Assembly (NCBI GenBank): GCA_021372245.1 | Contig: JAJFUV010000156.1 | Coordinates: 1-64,000, forward strand | Direction of reading: 5' to 3' | Origin: Terriglobales bacterium | GTDB lineage: Bacteria; Acidobacteriota; Terriglobia; Bryobacterales; Bryobacteraceae | DNA: 64,000 bases | In this document: in pieces, positions 51,211-59,478 of the stretch | Layout: the number at the start of each line of letters is the position of its first letter | Numbering within the stretch: position 1 is the first letter of the stretch | Notes under the pieces: generated by a model | Told to the model about the DNA's origin: nothing | The model's database searches: none | The model's input: the letters and a program-made list of their open reading frames with translations, nothing else | Position numbers and translations under genes: made by a program

Positions 51211-52103
51211 TCGAACAGGCTTGTCTGCGGCATCTTGGCCTGCGCGGCCAAGGCGGCGTTGCGGTGCGTCACCGCTTGAGACAGTTCCAGGATGGCCTCG
51301 GTAATGTCGGCGTCCTGCAGGTCGCTGAGCGTGGTCTTGTACTGCGTCTCCAATTCCGTACTTGACTTAATCGCGGCCGCCACGGTCTTCTGCACACTAC
51401 CGTAGTAAGCCAACTGGGAGTTGAGATGATTCTGTGCGGTGCGTAATCCTTCCATGGCGCTCTGGATGGCTGCCGTGTCGTTCGTCTGTATTGCCAGCCG
51501 CAGGTTGTTGACCGCCAGGAAAACGCTTTTGCCGGCTCCCGAGTCATCGAAGATGTCCGCGGCGGTCCTGCTGTAGGAAAAGGTTGTGCCGCTGGGGTGT
51601 AGGGCTTCACGCGTGCAGACAGCGCCGTCATAAAGGCTTACGCCGTTGGGTTGCGTCAGGTCCACGGCGTAGGCGGCCATCAAGTCGTTGTCGCCATGGA
51701 AAATGTAGCGGCCTTCCTGCGATGTGTTGGCGAGCTGCACTAATTGTCCGAACAGGCTTTCTACCTGATCGGCGATAGCGAGCAGGGAATCCGCCGCCTG
51801 TGTTCCCGTTGCGGCCTGCGTTCCCAGCGTATTGATGCTTTCCAAGACCGTCACCGCATTGCTTAAGGCCTTTTCGGCAATATCTGTCTCGGATTGAACG
51901 CGGGAGAGATTGCGGCCAATCTGCGAGGCGCGTTCGAGACTGGCGCGCAAGCATAGGATATTGCTCACCTGGTCGGGATCGTCCGAGGGCGCGCTGACCC
52001 GCAGACCGCTTGTGATCTGCTGGGTAACTTGCTGGGCGCGGTCCAGAATCTTGTTGTAGGTGGTTAGGAACTTCTCGTCGTTGGCTTTGAGTCCTTGGAT
52101 CAT
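51198..52103 (-). CDS. flgL: Flagellar hook-filament junction protein FlgL
   Basis: 301 residues, the usual size. The N-terminal flagellin-like helix has LTTYNKILDRAQQVTQQITS followed by GLRVSAPSDDP, and the C-terminal helix ALAAQAKMPQTSLFDYLK ends with the typical L-x-D-Y-L. Both form the D0/D1 coiled coil that joins hook and filament. It is the last gene of flgM-flgN-flgK-flgL, 18 bases after flgK. The protein is exported through the flagellar type III apparatus without a signal peptide. Confidence 0.95.
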   Translation of the reverse strand: MIQGLKANDEKFLTTYNKILDRAQQVTQQITSGLRVSAPSDDPDQVSNILCLRASLERASQIGRNLSRVQSETDIAEKALSNAVTVLESINTLGTQAATGTQAADSLLAIADQVESLFGQLVQLANTSQEGRYIFHGDNDLMAAYAVDLTQPNGVSLYDGAVCTREALHPSGTTFSYSRTAADIFDDSGAGKSVFLAVNNLRLAIQTNDTAAIQSAMEGLRTAQNHLNSQLAYYGSVQKTVAAAIKSSTELETQYKTTLSDLQDADITEAILELSQAVTHRNAALAAQAKMPQTSLFDYLK

Positions 52104-52121
52104 GGTGTCCTCCGCTCGCCG

Positions 52122-53474
52122 TTACTGAATCAAAGTCATGAGCGTGTCGGTCAACTCGTCCAGCGTTCGGACCAGCCGGGCGGCGGCCTGGTAGGCTCGT
52201 TGGTATTCCATCAGGCGTGCCGCTTCTTCATCGAGCGAGACACCCGAGATTTCTTCCCGCATGGAGCGAGCCTGCGCCAGCAAGCCCTCCTGGGTGGACT
52301 GATTCGTCTTAGCCTGCGAGAGATCCCGCCCGACTTGGCCGGCGAGGCTCCCATAGAAGCCCGTCAGGGTGAACCCGTCGATGACCGTCTTCTGCCCCAG
52401 TTCGGCGAGGCTGAGGATATTCGTGTTTCCTCCGGCGGAAGTGGGAGGCGCCGATGCCAGTTGATCCGGCGTGATGCCGGTGACCGATAACGTGGCGGCC
52501 GCGCTATCGGCAGCGCCATAGGCGAACAAGGGGTGCTGGTCGGCGGCGGCGAGTCCCGTCGCCAGAATGGAGTTCACCTGATCGGCAGTTGCCGCCGCCA
52601 GCCGGTTGAGTTGCTGCAGGTACTGGGGAATCTCGCTGTTCTTGACCTCAACGATGCTCGCCAGCCGGCCGCCCTGGATCTGGTCCGTAACGTCGTGAGA
52701 TTGCGCGTCCAGGATACGGATTTCCTGGCCGGAAACTACCGCTTCGATCGGATATTGGCGATCGCCAATGAGCGTGAGCGTCTGTCCGCCTACGAACAGC
52801 GTGTAGGAGTTGTCGTCCGCCTTGAGCGCCGTGAAGTCCGTATATTCAGCCAGCTCTTCCAGCGCGGAGTTGACGGTAGCCTCCAGGCCTGCATCGCTCG
52901 CACTGGAGGCGTTTGCTCGTACCTCCTCGTTGTAGTCCAGTATTTGTGCCACCAATCGGTTGATGTTGCCCACGACGCTGGTGGCCTGCGAGTTCATGTC
53001 GGCCGAAGCCTGCATGAGGCCGGCGGCGGCTTGGTTGAAGTTCAGCGCCACTACGCCTGCCTGGTCGATCACGCTTTGGCGGGCCACTTGGTCTGTCGGG
53101 GCGACGCTCCAGCCTGAAATGCTCTGGAAGAAGTCGCTCAGAGCGCCCGGAATGCCGCTCTTGCCGGTCGAGTCGAACAACATCTCCACCCGGCCGAGGT
53201 CAGTAGCCTGCTGCGAGTAGCGTCCCTGGGAGCCCACATATTGTCGTACCGTGCGTTCGGCATATTCGCTGCGCATGGATTGCGCTTCACCGAGCGTTAC
53301 CCCTCCGGGAAGCCCCGTTTCGATCTGGAACGGTTCGGCCAACAGCGTCAGACGCTGCTTGGCATAGCCGGGAGTAGACGAATTGGCGACGTTGTTTTCG
53401 ACCACCCCCATGCTTCGCTCAAACGTGCGCATGGCGTTGGCCGATGCGAGGAGACTGGCCATCAGGTTTCCCAT
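52122..53474 (-). CDS. flgK: Flagellar hook-associated protein FlgK
   Basis: 450 residues from ATG 53474, preceded by GGAGGGG 8 bases upstream; this removes 30 spurious N-terminal residues. The rod-hook motif MGVVENNVANSSTPGYAKQR and the C-terminal SLDEEAARLMEYQRAYQAAA are diagnostic. The length is on the short side for FlgK, suggesting a reduced central domain. It is the first junction protein at the tip of the hook. It follows the FlgN-like gene by 4 bases, fitting the chaperone role of FlgN for FlgK and FlgL. Confidence 0.95.
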   Translation of the reverse strand: MGNLMASLLASANAMRTFERSMGVVENNVANSSTPGYAKQRLTLLAEPFQIETGLPGGVTLGEAQSMRSEYAERTVRQYVGSQGRYSQQATDLGRVEMLFDSTGKSGIPGALSDFFQSISGWSVAPTDQVARQSVIDQAGVVALNFNQAAAGLMQASADMNSQATSVVGNINRLVAQILDYNEEVRANASSASDAGLEATVNSALEELAEYTDFTALKADDNSYTLFVGGQTLTLIGDRQYPIEAVVSGQEIRILDAQSHDVTDQIQGGRLASIVEVKNSEIPQYLQQLNRLAAATADQVNSILATGLAAADQHPLFAYGAADSAAATLSVTGITPDQLASAPPTSAGGNTNILSLAELGQKTVIDGFTLTGFYGSLAGQVGRDLSQAKTNQSTQEGLLAQARSMREEISGVSLDEEAARLMEYQRAYQAAARLVRTLDELTDTLMTLIQ

Positions 53475-53478
53475 CGCT

Positions 53479-53850
53479 TTACCCCTCCACCGCCAACCGT
53501 GCGCGCGGTTGCCACACGCCGGGGTGTCCTGCCGGCGTGTATCCCGTGGCGGCTGCGGCCACAATTTGCCCCAAGCCCTGATAGAAAGCCGCCGCTCCGT
53601 TGATCAATGCCGTCACCTGCTCCAACTCGCGCCGGATCCCTTCCAGTTCCCGGCGCGCATGTTGCTGGTTAGAAAATGGTTCCGCCCGCACAGCCATTTC
53701 GAAGCGCTCCAGGTAGCCGATGGCGAGCTCCAGGCGGGGGCGGCACCGGTCGTAGGTGTCGGGGCCCGGCGATCGCAAGAGCTGTCGTACGGCGGCAATT
53801 TCTTGCCGCGCCTCCGACACCCAAGTCCGTCGCTCGGTTATAGTTTTCAT
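53479..53850 (-). CDS. flgN: FlgN-like flagellar export chaperone
   Basis: 123 residues, almost entirely helical and charged (SEARQEIAAVRQLLRSPG, then HARRELEGIRRELEQVTAL). FlgN proteins are poorly conserved. The call rests on size, helical content and position between flgM and flgK, the usual place. It would keep FlgK and FlgL unfolded for export. The start overlaps the stop of flgM in an ATGA, and the stop is 4 bases before flgK. Confidence 0.7.
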   Translation of the reverse strand: MKTITERRTWVSEARQEIAAVRQLLRSPGPDTYDRCRPRLELAIGYLERFEMAVRAEPFSNQQHARRELEGIRRELEQVTALINGAAAFYQGLGQIVAAAATGYTPAGHPGVWQPRARLAVEG

Positions 53851-54149
53851 GCGGCCGGTTGGAACGCCGCCGAGATGATGGCGCGGCTAACCACCATAGG
53901 GTCCGGCTGATAGCGCCCTGCCTGGACGTCCATGCTCAACTGCTCAAGTCTTTGCGTGTGTCCCGGCGCCTCCACGCCCGCTAAATCGAGCAAGTTACTG
54001 GCCAAATTGGACAACTGGATGGCATCGCTCGATTTCGACGCTTGGCCGCTACGTCCGGCCTGGCCGGATGTTCTTACCCCGTTCGTCGACTCGCTACGCC
54101 CGGTTCGCGATTCGGTTGTGTTTATCTGTCCCTGTTGGTTGATTCTCAT
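53847..54149 (-). CDS. flgM: Anti-sigma-28 factor FlgM
   Basis: 100 residues. The N-terminal half is rich in Gly, Ser, Thr and Arg and probably disordered. The C-terminal half is typical of FlgM: AIQLSNLASNLLDLAG, then RLEQLSMDVQAGRYQPDP and VVSRAIISAAF. It holds sigma-28 until the hook is finished, then leaves through the flagellar export apparatus. It heads the flagellar operon. In the 70-base gap upstream I see only a weak GTCGATAT without an upstream TAAA, so readthrough from the gene ending at 54220 is possible. Confidence 0.9.
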   Translation of the reverse strand: MRINQQGQINTTESRTGRSESTNGVRTSGQAGRSGQASKSSDAIQLSNLASNLLDLAGVEAPGHTQRLEQLSMDVQAGRYQPDPMVVSRAIISAAFQPAA

Positions 54150-54206
54150 GTGTCACCAGACCACGCTTGCCATATCGACGCCCTAGGGGCCTGGACACAG
54201 GGAATA

Positions 54207-54221
54207 AGTACAAAAAGTACT
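54207..54221. repeat. Inverted repeat AGTAC-AAAAA-GTACT
   Basis: Perfect 5-base arms around a run of five A. It spans the stop codon of the repeat-protein gene and lies 58-72 bases upstream of flgM. It has no U-run on either side to act as a terminator. A small operator is possible. Confidence 0.25.
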
Positions 54222-55692
54222 ATGGGAGATCCTTCAATCGGAGGATTACGGAAGTTACCCCACTCTCGTCCAAATCCACAGTTTTGCCCTGTCCGGCGGG
54301 CCAGGCAGCCTCGCGCATGTCCTCCAGCGAGAAACTGCTCAACGCCTCGTACCGGCCGGGCGCCAGTCCCGCGAATTGGAACCTACCGTCCTCGTTGGAG
54401 CGGGTGCTGCGGACGCCTCCAACACGGGCCCGCAATTCCGCATCGACGGGATAGAGGGATACAGGAACGCCCGCCGCGGGCTGTCCGGCGTCCTCCAAAA
54501 CGCGCCCGGACAGGCTTGCGGGACTTGGCTTCAGCAACACTGTGAGTTCGTGTCGTTCTCCCGGGCTCAACGAAAACTCGTAGGCGTTCTCGCCGCTGCG
54601 TGCGTTCCCGTAAGACGACACGTAGAGGGAAGGCGGCGTGGCGGCGGCAATCTCCCATCGGCCCGGGCTGAGTGTGGCGGATTCGCCGCACAACAGGCGC
54701 CGCGGGTTGTTATCGAGCGGTTCGCTGCGGCGCAGAAACGCCGACACGCCCTCCATCAAAGTACCGGAACGCACTTCGCAACGGAGCTGCACGATGGGTG
54801 AGGGTGCGAGCTGGAGGCTCACCTGCTCCCTGCCGGCTCCCAAGACCACGCGCAGGGAGGCGGACCACACGTGCGCCTGGTCGATGGATTGGGCCAGGAG
54901 GTCGTAGCTGCCCGGGGCCAGTTCGGGGAAGTGAAAGGAGCCTCCGGGGACCGCCCGGGCCGTGCGGGGTCCAGCGTCGGTCTGGAGGGTGAGGTCGGCG
55001 GCCACCGGGCCGATGAGAACGCCGTCAAGCGAGGAAAGGCGGCCCGGGATAGGCTCCAGACGGATTCCCGACACTTCTTCGTCCAGGGCGACGTTCACGA
55101 TCCTGGCTTCGGCCACGCGCAAGACTTGGCCGAAGTAAGTGGCCAGCAGCGCATCGCGGCCCTCGAGTTCGCGCGCTTCGCTGCGGACATAATACAGACC
55201 GGGCTCCAAGCCGGAAATGCGGAACACGCCGCGATCGTCGGTGTAGCCGCTGGCGGCAAACCGGGGTGGCTTTCCGGCACGATAGGCGGTCACTTGGAAT
55301 TCAGCCAATCCAACGCGGTTTTCGTCCTGCACCTCTCCGGTGATGACGCCCAACTTCCTGAGGCGCAGGTCGGCCGAAAAACTGCCGCCGTCATTCAGAA
55401 CGATAGGAGTTCCGGACCTCGCAGACGGCTTTTCGCCGAATCGGGCCGTGGCGAAGCCGCGACGCTCACCGCGCAGAAGGTATGCACCGGCCGGCAGACC
55501 GGTGAAACGAAACTGACCAGTCGAGTCGGCCCAGACCGACTGTGTCACGTTCCGGCTCGATCCGAAGGTGGATTCCACCGTGACGCGCGTGCGGGCGAGC
55601 ACCCGTCCGGAGCGGTACTCGCTGGCCGTTCCGCTTATGATGGCGGCCACGGCCGGCGCCGCCATCAGCGTCATCCAAATACGACTCTTCAC
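54220..55692 (-). CDS. Secreted carboxypeptidase-regulatory-like (Ig-like beta-sandwich repeat) protein
   Basis: 490 residues, GTG start at 55692. A Sec signal is visible (IWMTLMAAPAVAAIISG). The rest consists of beta-sandwich modules of the carboxypeptidase regulatory/Cna-B kind with repeated GxFRFTGLPAGxYxL-like motifs: GQFRFTGLPAGAYLL, GVFRISGLEPGLYYV, GSFHFPELAPGSYDL and GRFQFAGLAPGRYEAL. Such proteins are very numerous in Solibacter-type Acidobacteria and are thought to act in surface or carbohydrate binding; the function is unknown. TAAAAT (55704-55699, minus strand) ends 6 bases before the GTG, with no SD. It diverges from cheY. Confidence 0.85.
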   Translation of the reverse strand: MKSRIWMTLMAAPAVAAIISGTASEYRSGRVLARTRVTVESTFGSSRNVTQSVWADSTGQFRFTGLPAGAYLLRGERRGFATARFGEKPSARSGTPIVLNDGGSFSADLRLRKLGVITGEVQDENRVGLAEFQVTAYRAGKPPRFAASGYTDDRGVFRISGLEPGLYYVRSEARELEGRDALLATYFGQVLRVAEARIVNVALDEEVSGIRLEPIPGRLSSLDGVLIGPVAADLTLQTDAGPRTARAVPGGSFHFPELAPGSYDLLAQSIDQAHVWSASLRVVLGAGREQVSLQLAPSPIVQLRCEVRSGTLMEGVSAFLRRSEPLDNNPRRLLCGESATLSPGRWEIAAATPPSLYVSSYGNARSGENAYEFSLSPGERHELTVLLKPSPASLSGRVLEDAGQPAAGVPVSLYPVDAELRARVGGVRSTRSNEDGRFQFAGLAPGRYEALSSFSLEDMREAAWPAGQGKTVDLDESGVTSVILRLKDLP

Positions 55693-55698
55693 ATGGCG

Positions 55699-55704
55699 AT
55701 TTTA
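55699..55704 (-). promoter_or_regulatory. -10 box TAAAAT of the repeat-protein gene
   Basis: TAAAAT ends exactly 6 bases before the GTG start at 55692, as in the lysR and ABC permease genes. A leaderless mRNA is likely. Confidence 0.45.
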
Positions 55705-55748
55705 CCGAGGCGGAAACCACCCAGGGCGCCTCCCGCATTAACAATCGC

Positions 55749-55775
55749 TAAAATCCCCGCTTTGGCTACCGATGA
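55749..55775 (+). promoter_or_regulatory. Sigma-28 (FliA)-type promoter before cheY
   Basis: TAAA (55749-55752), exactly 15 bases, then ACCGATGA (55768-55775). The FliA consensus is TAAA-N15-GCCGATAA, so the -10 matches at six of eight positions. Transcription would start about 25 bases before ATG 55808. Fits the flagellar context of flgM-flgL nearby. Confidence 0.5.
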
Positions 55776-55807
55776 AATAGATAGTACTGCTGTGGCAAGG
55801 AGATCCG

Positions 55808-56179
55808 ATGGCAGTTGACGTACTGATAGTGGACGACTCAGCGGCAATTCGAAAGATCCTGCAAAGGGTGCTGATGCAGGCGGAGGTTCCGTTGGGACAG
55901 GTGATCGAGGCTGGCGATGGTGTGGAAGCCATCGAGAAATTGACGGCGCAGCCCGTCAATCTGGTCCTGAGCGACATTAACATGCCCAACATGGACGGAC
56001 TTCAATTGCTTGCGCGGATCAAGGCCAACGCCGCCTGGAGCAGTATGCCGGTGATCATGATCACCACCGAGGGCAGTCAGGCGAAGGTCATGGAAGCGGT
56101 GCAACTGGGGGCCGCCGGATATGTCCGGAAGCCATTCACGGCGGACCAGATCAAGGAAAAGCTGGCCGGTCTCATCTGA
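55808..56179 (+). CDS. cheY: CheY-like single-domain response regulator
   Basis: 123 residues, one receiver domain. The acidic pair is D9/D10 (IVDDS), the phosphoacceptor D56 (VLSDINMPNMDG), with T86 and K108 (VRKPF). The sequence MPVIMITTEGS resembles CheY more than PilH-like or PatA-like receivers. AAGGAG lies 7 bases before ATG 55808. It is the first gene of a chemotaxis operon (cheY-cheX-cheW). CheA, CheR and receptors are not in the window. It would carry the signal to the flagellar motor or to another CheX/CheC-controlled system. Confidence 0.88.
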   Translation: MAVDVLIVDDSAAIRKILQRVLMQAEVPLGQVIEAGDGVEAIEKLTAQPVNLVLSDINMPNMDGLQLLARIKANAAWSSMPVIMITTEGSQAKVMEAVQLGAAGYVRKPFTADQIKEKLAGLI

Positions 56180-56212
56180 CGCCGGTTTCAATCCCCTTTC
56201 GAGGAGAGCATT

Positions 56213-56752
56213 TTGACCCAGACGATAGATCAGGGAAAGATTGTGCAGGCTGTGTGTGCGGCGACGACCGAGGTTTTCACGACCATGCTGGGCATGGAGA
56301 TTCAGGCCGGCGAGCCCTACGTGGAAACCAACACACCAGGCCCTTCCGATGGGGTGGCGTCCCTGGTTGGAATGGCCGGCACGTGGACAGGGACCGGGAG
56401 CATTTACTGCTCGGCCGCGTTCGCCTGCAAGATTTGCTCCCAGTTTCTGATGGCGGAATACCATTCGGTGGACGAAGAGGTTCTGGACGCGGTGGCGGAA
56501 CTCGCCAACATGATCATCGGCAATTTCAAGAACATCATCGAGCAGGATCTTGGCCCGCTGATGCTGAGCATTCCCACGGTAGTGTTCGGGCGTAATTTCT
56601 CAACCCGCAATCTAAGCAAACACGAGTGGACGGTGGTGCCTTTCCAGTGCGGTGACGAGCGTCTCGACGTGCAGGTTTGCCTGGTGCCCAGTGGCGAGAA
56701 GATGCACGCGGTGCGCCCTGGATACAGTGATCCCTATTCCGTCCATTGTTGA
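56213..56752 (+). CDS. cheX: CheX/CheC-like CheY-P phosphatase
   Basis: 179 residues from TTG 56213, set by GAGGAG 6 bases upstream. The active-site helix is DEEVLDAVAELANMIIGNFK, containing the E-x-x-N pair (AELAN) that hydrolyses the CheY phosphate in CheC/CheX/FliY. Residues 1-35 and 120-179 are less conserved. In systems without CheZ this enzyme ends the signal, which agrees with its position directly after cheY. The same motif occurs only once, so it is CheX-like rather than FliY-like. Confidence 0.8.
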   Translation: MTQTIDQGKIVQAVCAATTEVFTTMLGMEIQAGEPYVETNTPGPSDGVASLVGMAGTWTGTGSIYCSAAFACKICSQFLMAEYHSVDEEVLDAVAELANMIIGNFKNIIEQDLGPLMLSIPTVVFGRNFSTRNLSKHEWTVVPFQCGDERLDVQVCLVPSGEKMHAVRPGYSDPYSVHC

Positions 56753-56764
56753 GCGGGTTCGCGA

Positions 56765-57286
56765 ATGGGCAGCGCCATTTCGACTTCCGGGAAATGGACG
56801 GACACGGATTCCCATCCGTCGCGTCCGAATCAGTTCCTGGTCTATAACCTGAACCGGCAATCCTTTGCTTGCCCGATAGAACGCGTGCACGAGGTAATGG
56901 GGCTGCAGCCGATCCTTCCGATCGACGATGCCCCACCCTTCGTAAAAGGAGGGATCCCGGTCCGCCGGAAGTTAGTCCCCGTGATTGATCTGCGCCTCAT
57001 GCTGGGCATGCCCGCGCGAGTTCCCAACCGGCGGAACTGCGTCCTGCTGGTGACGGTGGGGAATGCCCCTTTCGATGTACGCATCGGCTTGATTGTAGAC
57101 AGCGTGGTGGACGTGATGGAAATCGATCCCTCGGACGTGCGTGAGGCTCCGGATGGCCCGTGTGGTGAAAGAGCCGGACTCGTAACCGGAACCACGCGTG
57201 CTCGCGGTCAGCTCACGCGCCTGATCAACGTGGATGTTCTGCTGACCAAAGAGGAGTGCGTTGCCATCGCATCGCTTGCGGCTTGA
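56765..57286 (+). CDS. cheW: CheW-like coupling protein
   Basis: 173 residues with one CheW domain. FLVYNLNRQSFACPIERVHE is the usual first beta-hairpin, followed by IPVRRKLVPVIDLRLMLG (the conserved R-G-x-x-x-P-V-x-D-L region in variant form) and VRIGLIVDSVVDVMEI. CheW links receptors to CheA. The first 20 residues are an extra polar tail. It is 12 bases after cheX and ends 16 bases from the convergent BNR gene. It could also serve a non-flagellar Che-like system. Confidence 0.9.
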   Translation: MGSAISTSGKWTDTDSHPSRPNQFLVYNLNRQSFACPIERVHEVMGLQPILPIDDAPPFVKGGIPVRRKLVPVIDLRLMLGMPARVPNRRNCVLLVTVGNAPFDVRIGLIVDSVVDVMEIDPSDVREAPDGPCGERAGLVTGTTRARGQLTRLINVDVLLTKEECVAIASLAA

Positions 57287-57302
57287 TGGCCGCGATGTGC
57301 TC

Positions 57303-58517
57303 TCACGCGTTCCGGTTCGGACGCGTCCAATGAACCCGAGCCAGCAGCGTGTCGCCTCGGAATTCCATGGCGGGCAGGGTTTCGCCGACCGTCACCATGG
57401 AGAATTCCGGAGTCACGGCGTTGGTGTGGAAGTTGCCGAGGTGCGCTACGTTCTTGGGCGCGTTCACTCCATCGGCTGAGATCGGGAACACGATCTGCTC
57501 GCTGGCCCGGATCAGTTGCAGCCGTTTCAAATCAACCTGTGCCACATAGAGGGGAGCGCGCCAGCGCATCACGTTGATGTTCGAAGCGTCTTTGCGCGTA
57601 TAGACCAGCCACAGCCCGTCGCTGTGGGTGAGCCAGTGCTGCTGCGTGGTGGAAAGTGTGAGCGGCTCGCCGTTGTCCCACGACCACGGGCGAATGGGTT
57701 CCCACTGCAAGCCGTCCCGCGAGGTGGTCACATAGCCGTGATCGTCTTCGGCGCGGATGGTCATGTAGTAGCGGCCCGCCAGGGTGGCGAGGGAAGGCTC
57801 CAGCAATCCGCGCTTCACGGCCAGGCGGCGTTCGTTGCCGGCGCGACGGATGCGGAGAGTGCGACCGTCGAAAGCGCATAGCACGGTGCACACGGCGCGG
57901 TCGGTGCGGCCGAGCGGGCCGTAGCTCAGCGGGACCAGGATGTCGCCATTGGCCAGCGTCACACGCTGCGAGCAGCCGCTGGTATACATGGCGCTCGCTT
58001 CGGGGTTGTCCCACTCCAGCTTGCGCAATGGCGACCAGCGTCCGGCGCTATCACGCACAACGTACACAGGCCAGCGCAGTTCGCTGGGGCGCGTCAGCTT
58101 GCCGTCCTTGTAGTAGACGTTGTGCGCCATGGCGATGACGCTGCGGGTCGGTGCATGATATTCCGGGACGGTGTCACAGGAGCCTTCTTCGACGCCGTCG
58201 GGATTGGTCACGCGGCCCATGCCGGGGATCGGTGCCGGGGCGCTCCAGGTTCTGCCGAGGTCGCGAGACTCCGACCAGTGGACGGGGCCGAAGTAATCCG
58301 ATCCGCTAATGGACTGCACCGTCATGAGCAGGGTTCGCTGGGGACCGGGGATTGCGCAGACGCGGGGATGAAACCACGTGGTACCGCCGTCCCGGCCATG
58401 CCAGATGGTCTGGCGTTCAATGCGCCGGATGGAGCAAGTCTGGGGCGCGGTGGACATCGTTGCACACGCAGCGTACAGGAACTCTCTTCGTGTTGTCATG
58501 GGAACTCTTGTCTTCAT
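57303..58517 (-). CDS. Tat-exported BNR-repeat sialidase-like protein
   Basis: 404 residues from ATG 58517, which overlaps the stop of the upstream gene as ATGA. A twin-arginine signal follows (TTRREFLYAACATM). The protein is a six-bladed sialidase-type propeller by motif: an Asp-box SESRDLGRTWS, RVTNPDGVEEGS, TSRDGLQWEP and HTNAVTPEFS. The catalytic Arg triad and Tyr of true sialidases cannot be assigned by eye, and many such proteins act on other sugars. It is the last gene of the symporter operon. Confidence 0.75.
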   Translation of the reverse strand: MKTRVPMTTRREFLYAACATMSTAPQTCSIRRIERQTIWHGRDGGTTWFHPRVCAIPGPQRTLLMTVQSISGSDYFGPVHWSESRDLGRTWSAPAPIPGMGRVTNPDGVEEGSCDTVPEYHAPTRSVIAMAHNVYYKDGKLTRPSELRWPVYVVRDSAGRWSPLRKLEWDNPEASAMYTSGCSQRVTLANGDILVPLSYGPLGRTDRAVCTVLCAFDGRTLRIRRAGNERRLAVKRGLLEPSLATLAGRYYMTIRAEDDHGYVTTSRDGLQWEPIRPWSWDNGEPLTLSTTQQHWLTHSDGLWLVYTRKDASNINVMRWRAPLYVAQVDLKRLQLIRASEQIVFPISADGVNAPKNVAHLGNFHTNAVTPEFSMVTVGETLPAMEFRGDTLLARVHWTRPNRNA

Positions 58518-59458
58518 GCGCGCAAGCCCGCTGCGCGCATCAACTCCTTCAGCGCTTTCAGGTCTCGCTGCATGATTTCTGTGAACTGCTCCTTCTTCAA
58601 AGTGGAGGTCTTCTTACCCGACGCCGCGCTGCCCAATTCGTCGTACTCCATGTGGAGTTGCATGGGCCCGTTGAAGTCCCCGGCCTTGAGCATTTCGAAA
58701 AAGCGGGGGAAATCCACCATGCCCTTGCCGAGCGCACACCAACCGGGACGCCACTCGCCGCGCGCGTTCTTCTTCCAGGCGAAGTCCTTGACGGCCACGC
58801 CTCGCATGTACGACAACAGCAGGCGCGTGGAGTTGATCCATCCGCCGTAGCCGCCTTCAACCACCGCATGGCCCACATCGTAGTTCACGGCGACCGCGCC
58901 GGGAGCGATTTCCTTGAGCAGCAGGTACAGGTCCCACATCGAAGCGCCAACCTGATCTATGCCCGAATGCGTGTGGTACATGGCCGTCAGTCCGTAGTGC
59001 CGGTTCATGGCCGCCAGGTCCTTCACGCGGGTCTGCATTTCGGCGAGTTGGGTAGGGATGGCCCGTTTCGCGTCGTAGCGAAAGCCACCCCAGCGGTAAA
59101 GCCGGATACCCGTCGCCTTCAGCGTCTTCAACACCCGTTCGGTGTGCGGCGTGGTCACATCCACGATGCCGCTGGTCACCATCGGTACCTCAAGGCCGAC
59201 TCTACGGATAGTTTCGGCAGCTTTCGGCAGATCCTCCTCGACGCGCTCCGGCTCGACGTGGCCGCCCGGGCGAACGGTGAGATCGATGCCGTCGAAGCCG
59301 AGCGTCGCGCACATCGAGGCGGTCTCCTCGACGGACAACCAGTGGAAGTGCTTCGAGAATGCGCAGATGGGGCGCGCGAGAGCCTGGCCTGCGTGCACCG
59401 GAGCGGATGCGGCGGCCAGCGCCGCCAACAACTGGCGGCGGGTCAAGGATGGTGACAC
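58514..59458 (-). CDS. Tat-exported TIM-barrel sugar isomerase/epimerase (AP-endonuclease-2 fold)
   Basis: 314 residues. GTG 59458 has GGAGG 10 bases upstream. The signal is LTRRQLLAALAAASAPVHAG. The xylose-isomerase-like barrel is clear: FSKHFHWLSVEETASMCATL, GFDGIDLTV, AMYHTHSG, VNYDVGHAVVEGG, VAVKDFAW and LHMEYDELG. Residues E/D/H/E in these strands would form the metal site of 2-keto or 3-keto sugar epimerases. It lies 20 bases after the GH36-like gene and overlaps the BNR gene by 4 bases. Confidence 0.85.
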   Translation of the reverse strand: MSPSLTRRQLLAALAAASAPVHAGQALARPICAFSKHFHWLSVEETASMCATLGFDGIDLTVRPGGHVEPERVEEDLPKAAETIRRVGLEVPMVTSGIVDVTTPHTERVLKTLKATGIRLYRWGGFRYDAKRAIPTQLAEMQTRVKDLAAMNRHYGLTAMYHTHSGIDQVGASMWDLYLLLKEIAPGAVAVNYDVGHAVVEGGYGGWINSTRLLLSYMRGVAVKDFAWKKNARGEWRPGWCALGKGMVDFPRFFEMLKAGDFNGPMQLHMEYDELGSAASGKKTSTLKKEQFTEIMQRDLKALKELMRAAGLRA

Positions 59459-59478
59459 CTTGCGTAACCTCCAGCCTG

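Noticed and set aside
54150..54190. Sigma-28 promoter for flgM (GTCGATAT)
   Set aside because: The -10-like element has no TAAA 15 bases upstream, so it is too weak to call.
54207..54221. Rho-independent terminator from the AGTAC-GTACT repeat
   Set aside because: The stem is only 5 bases and no T-run follows on the minus strand.
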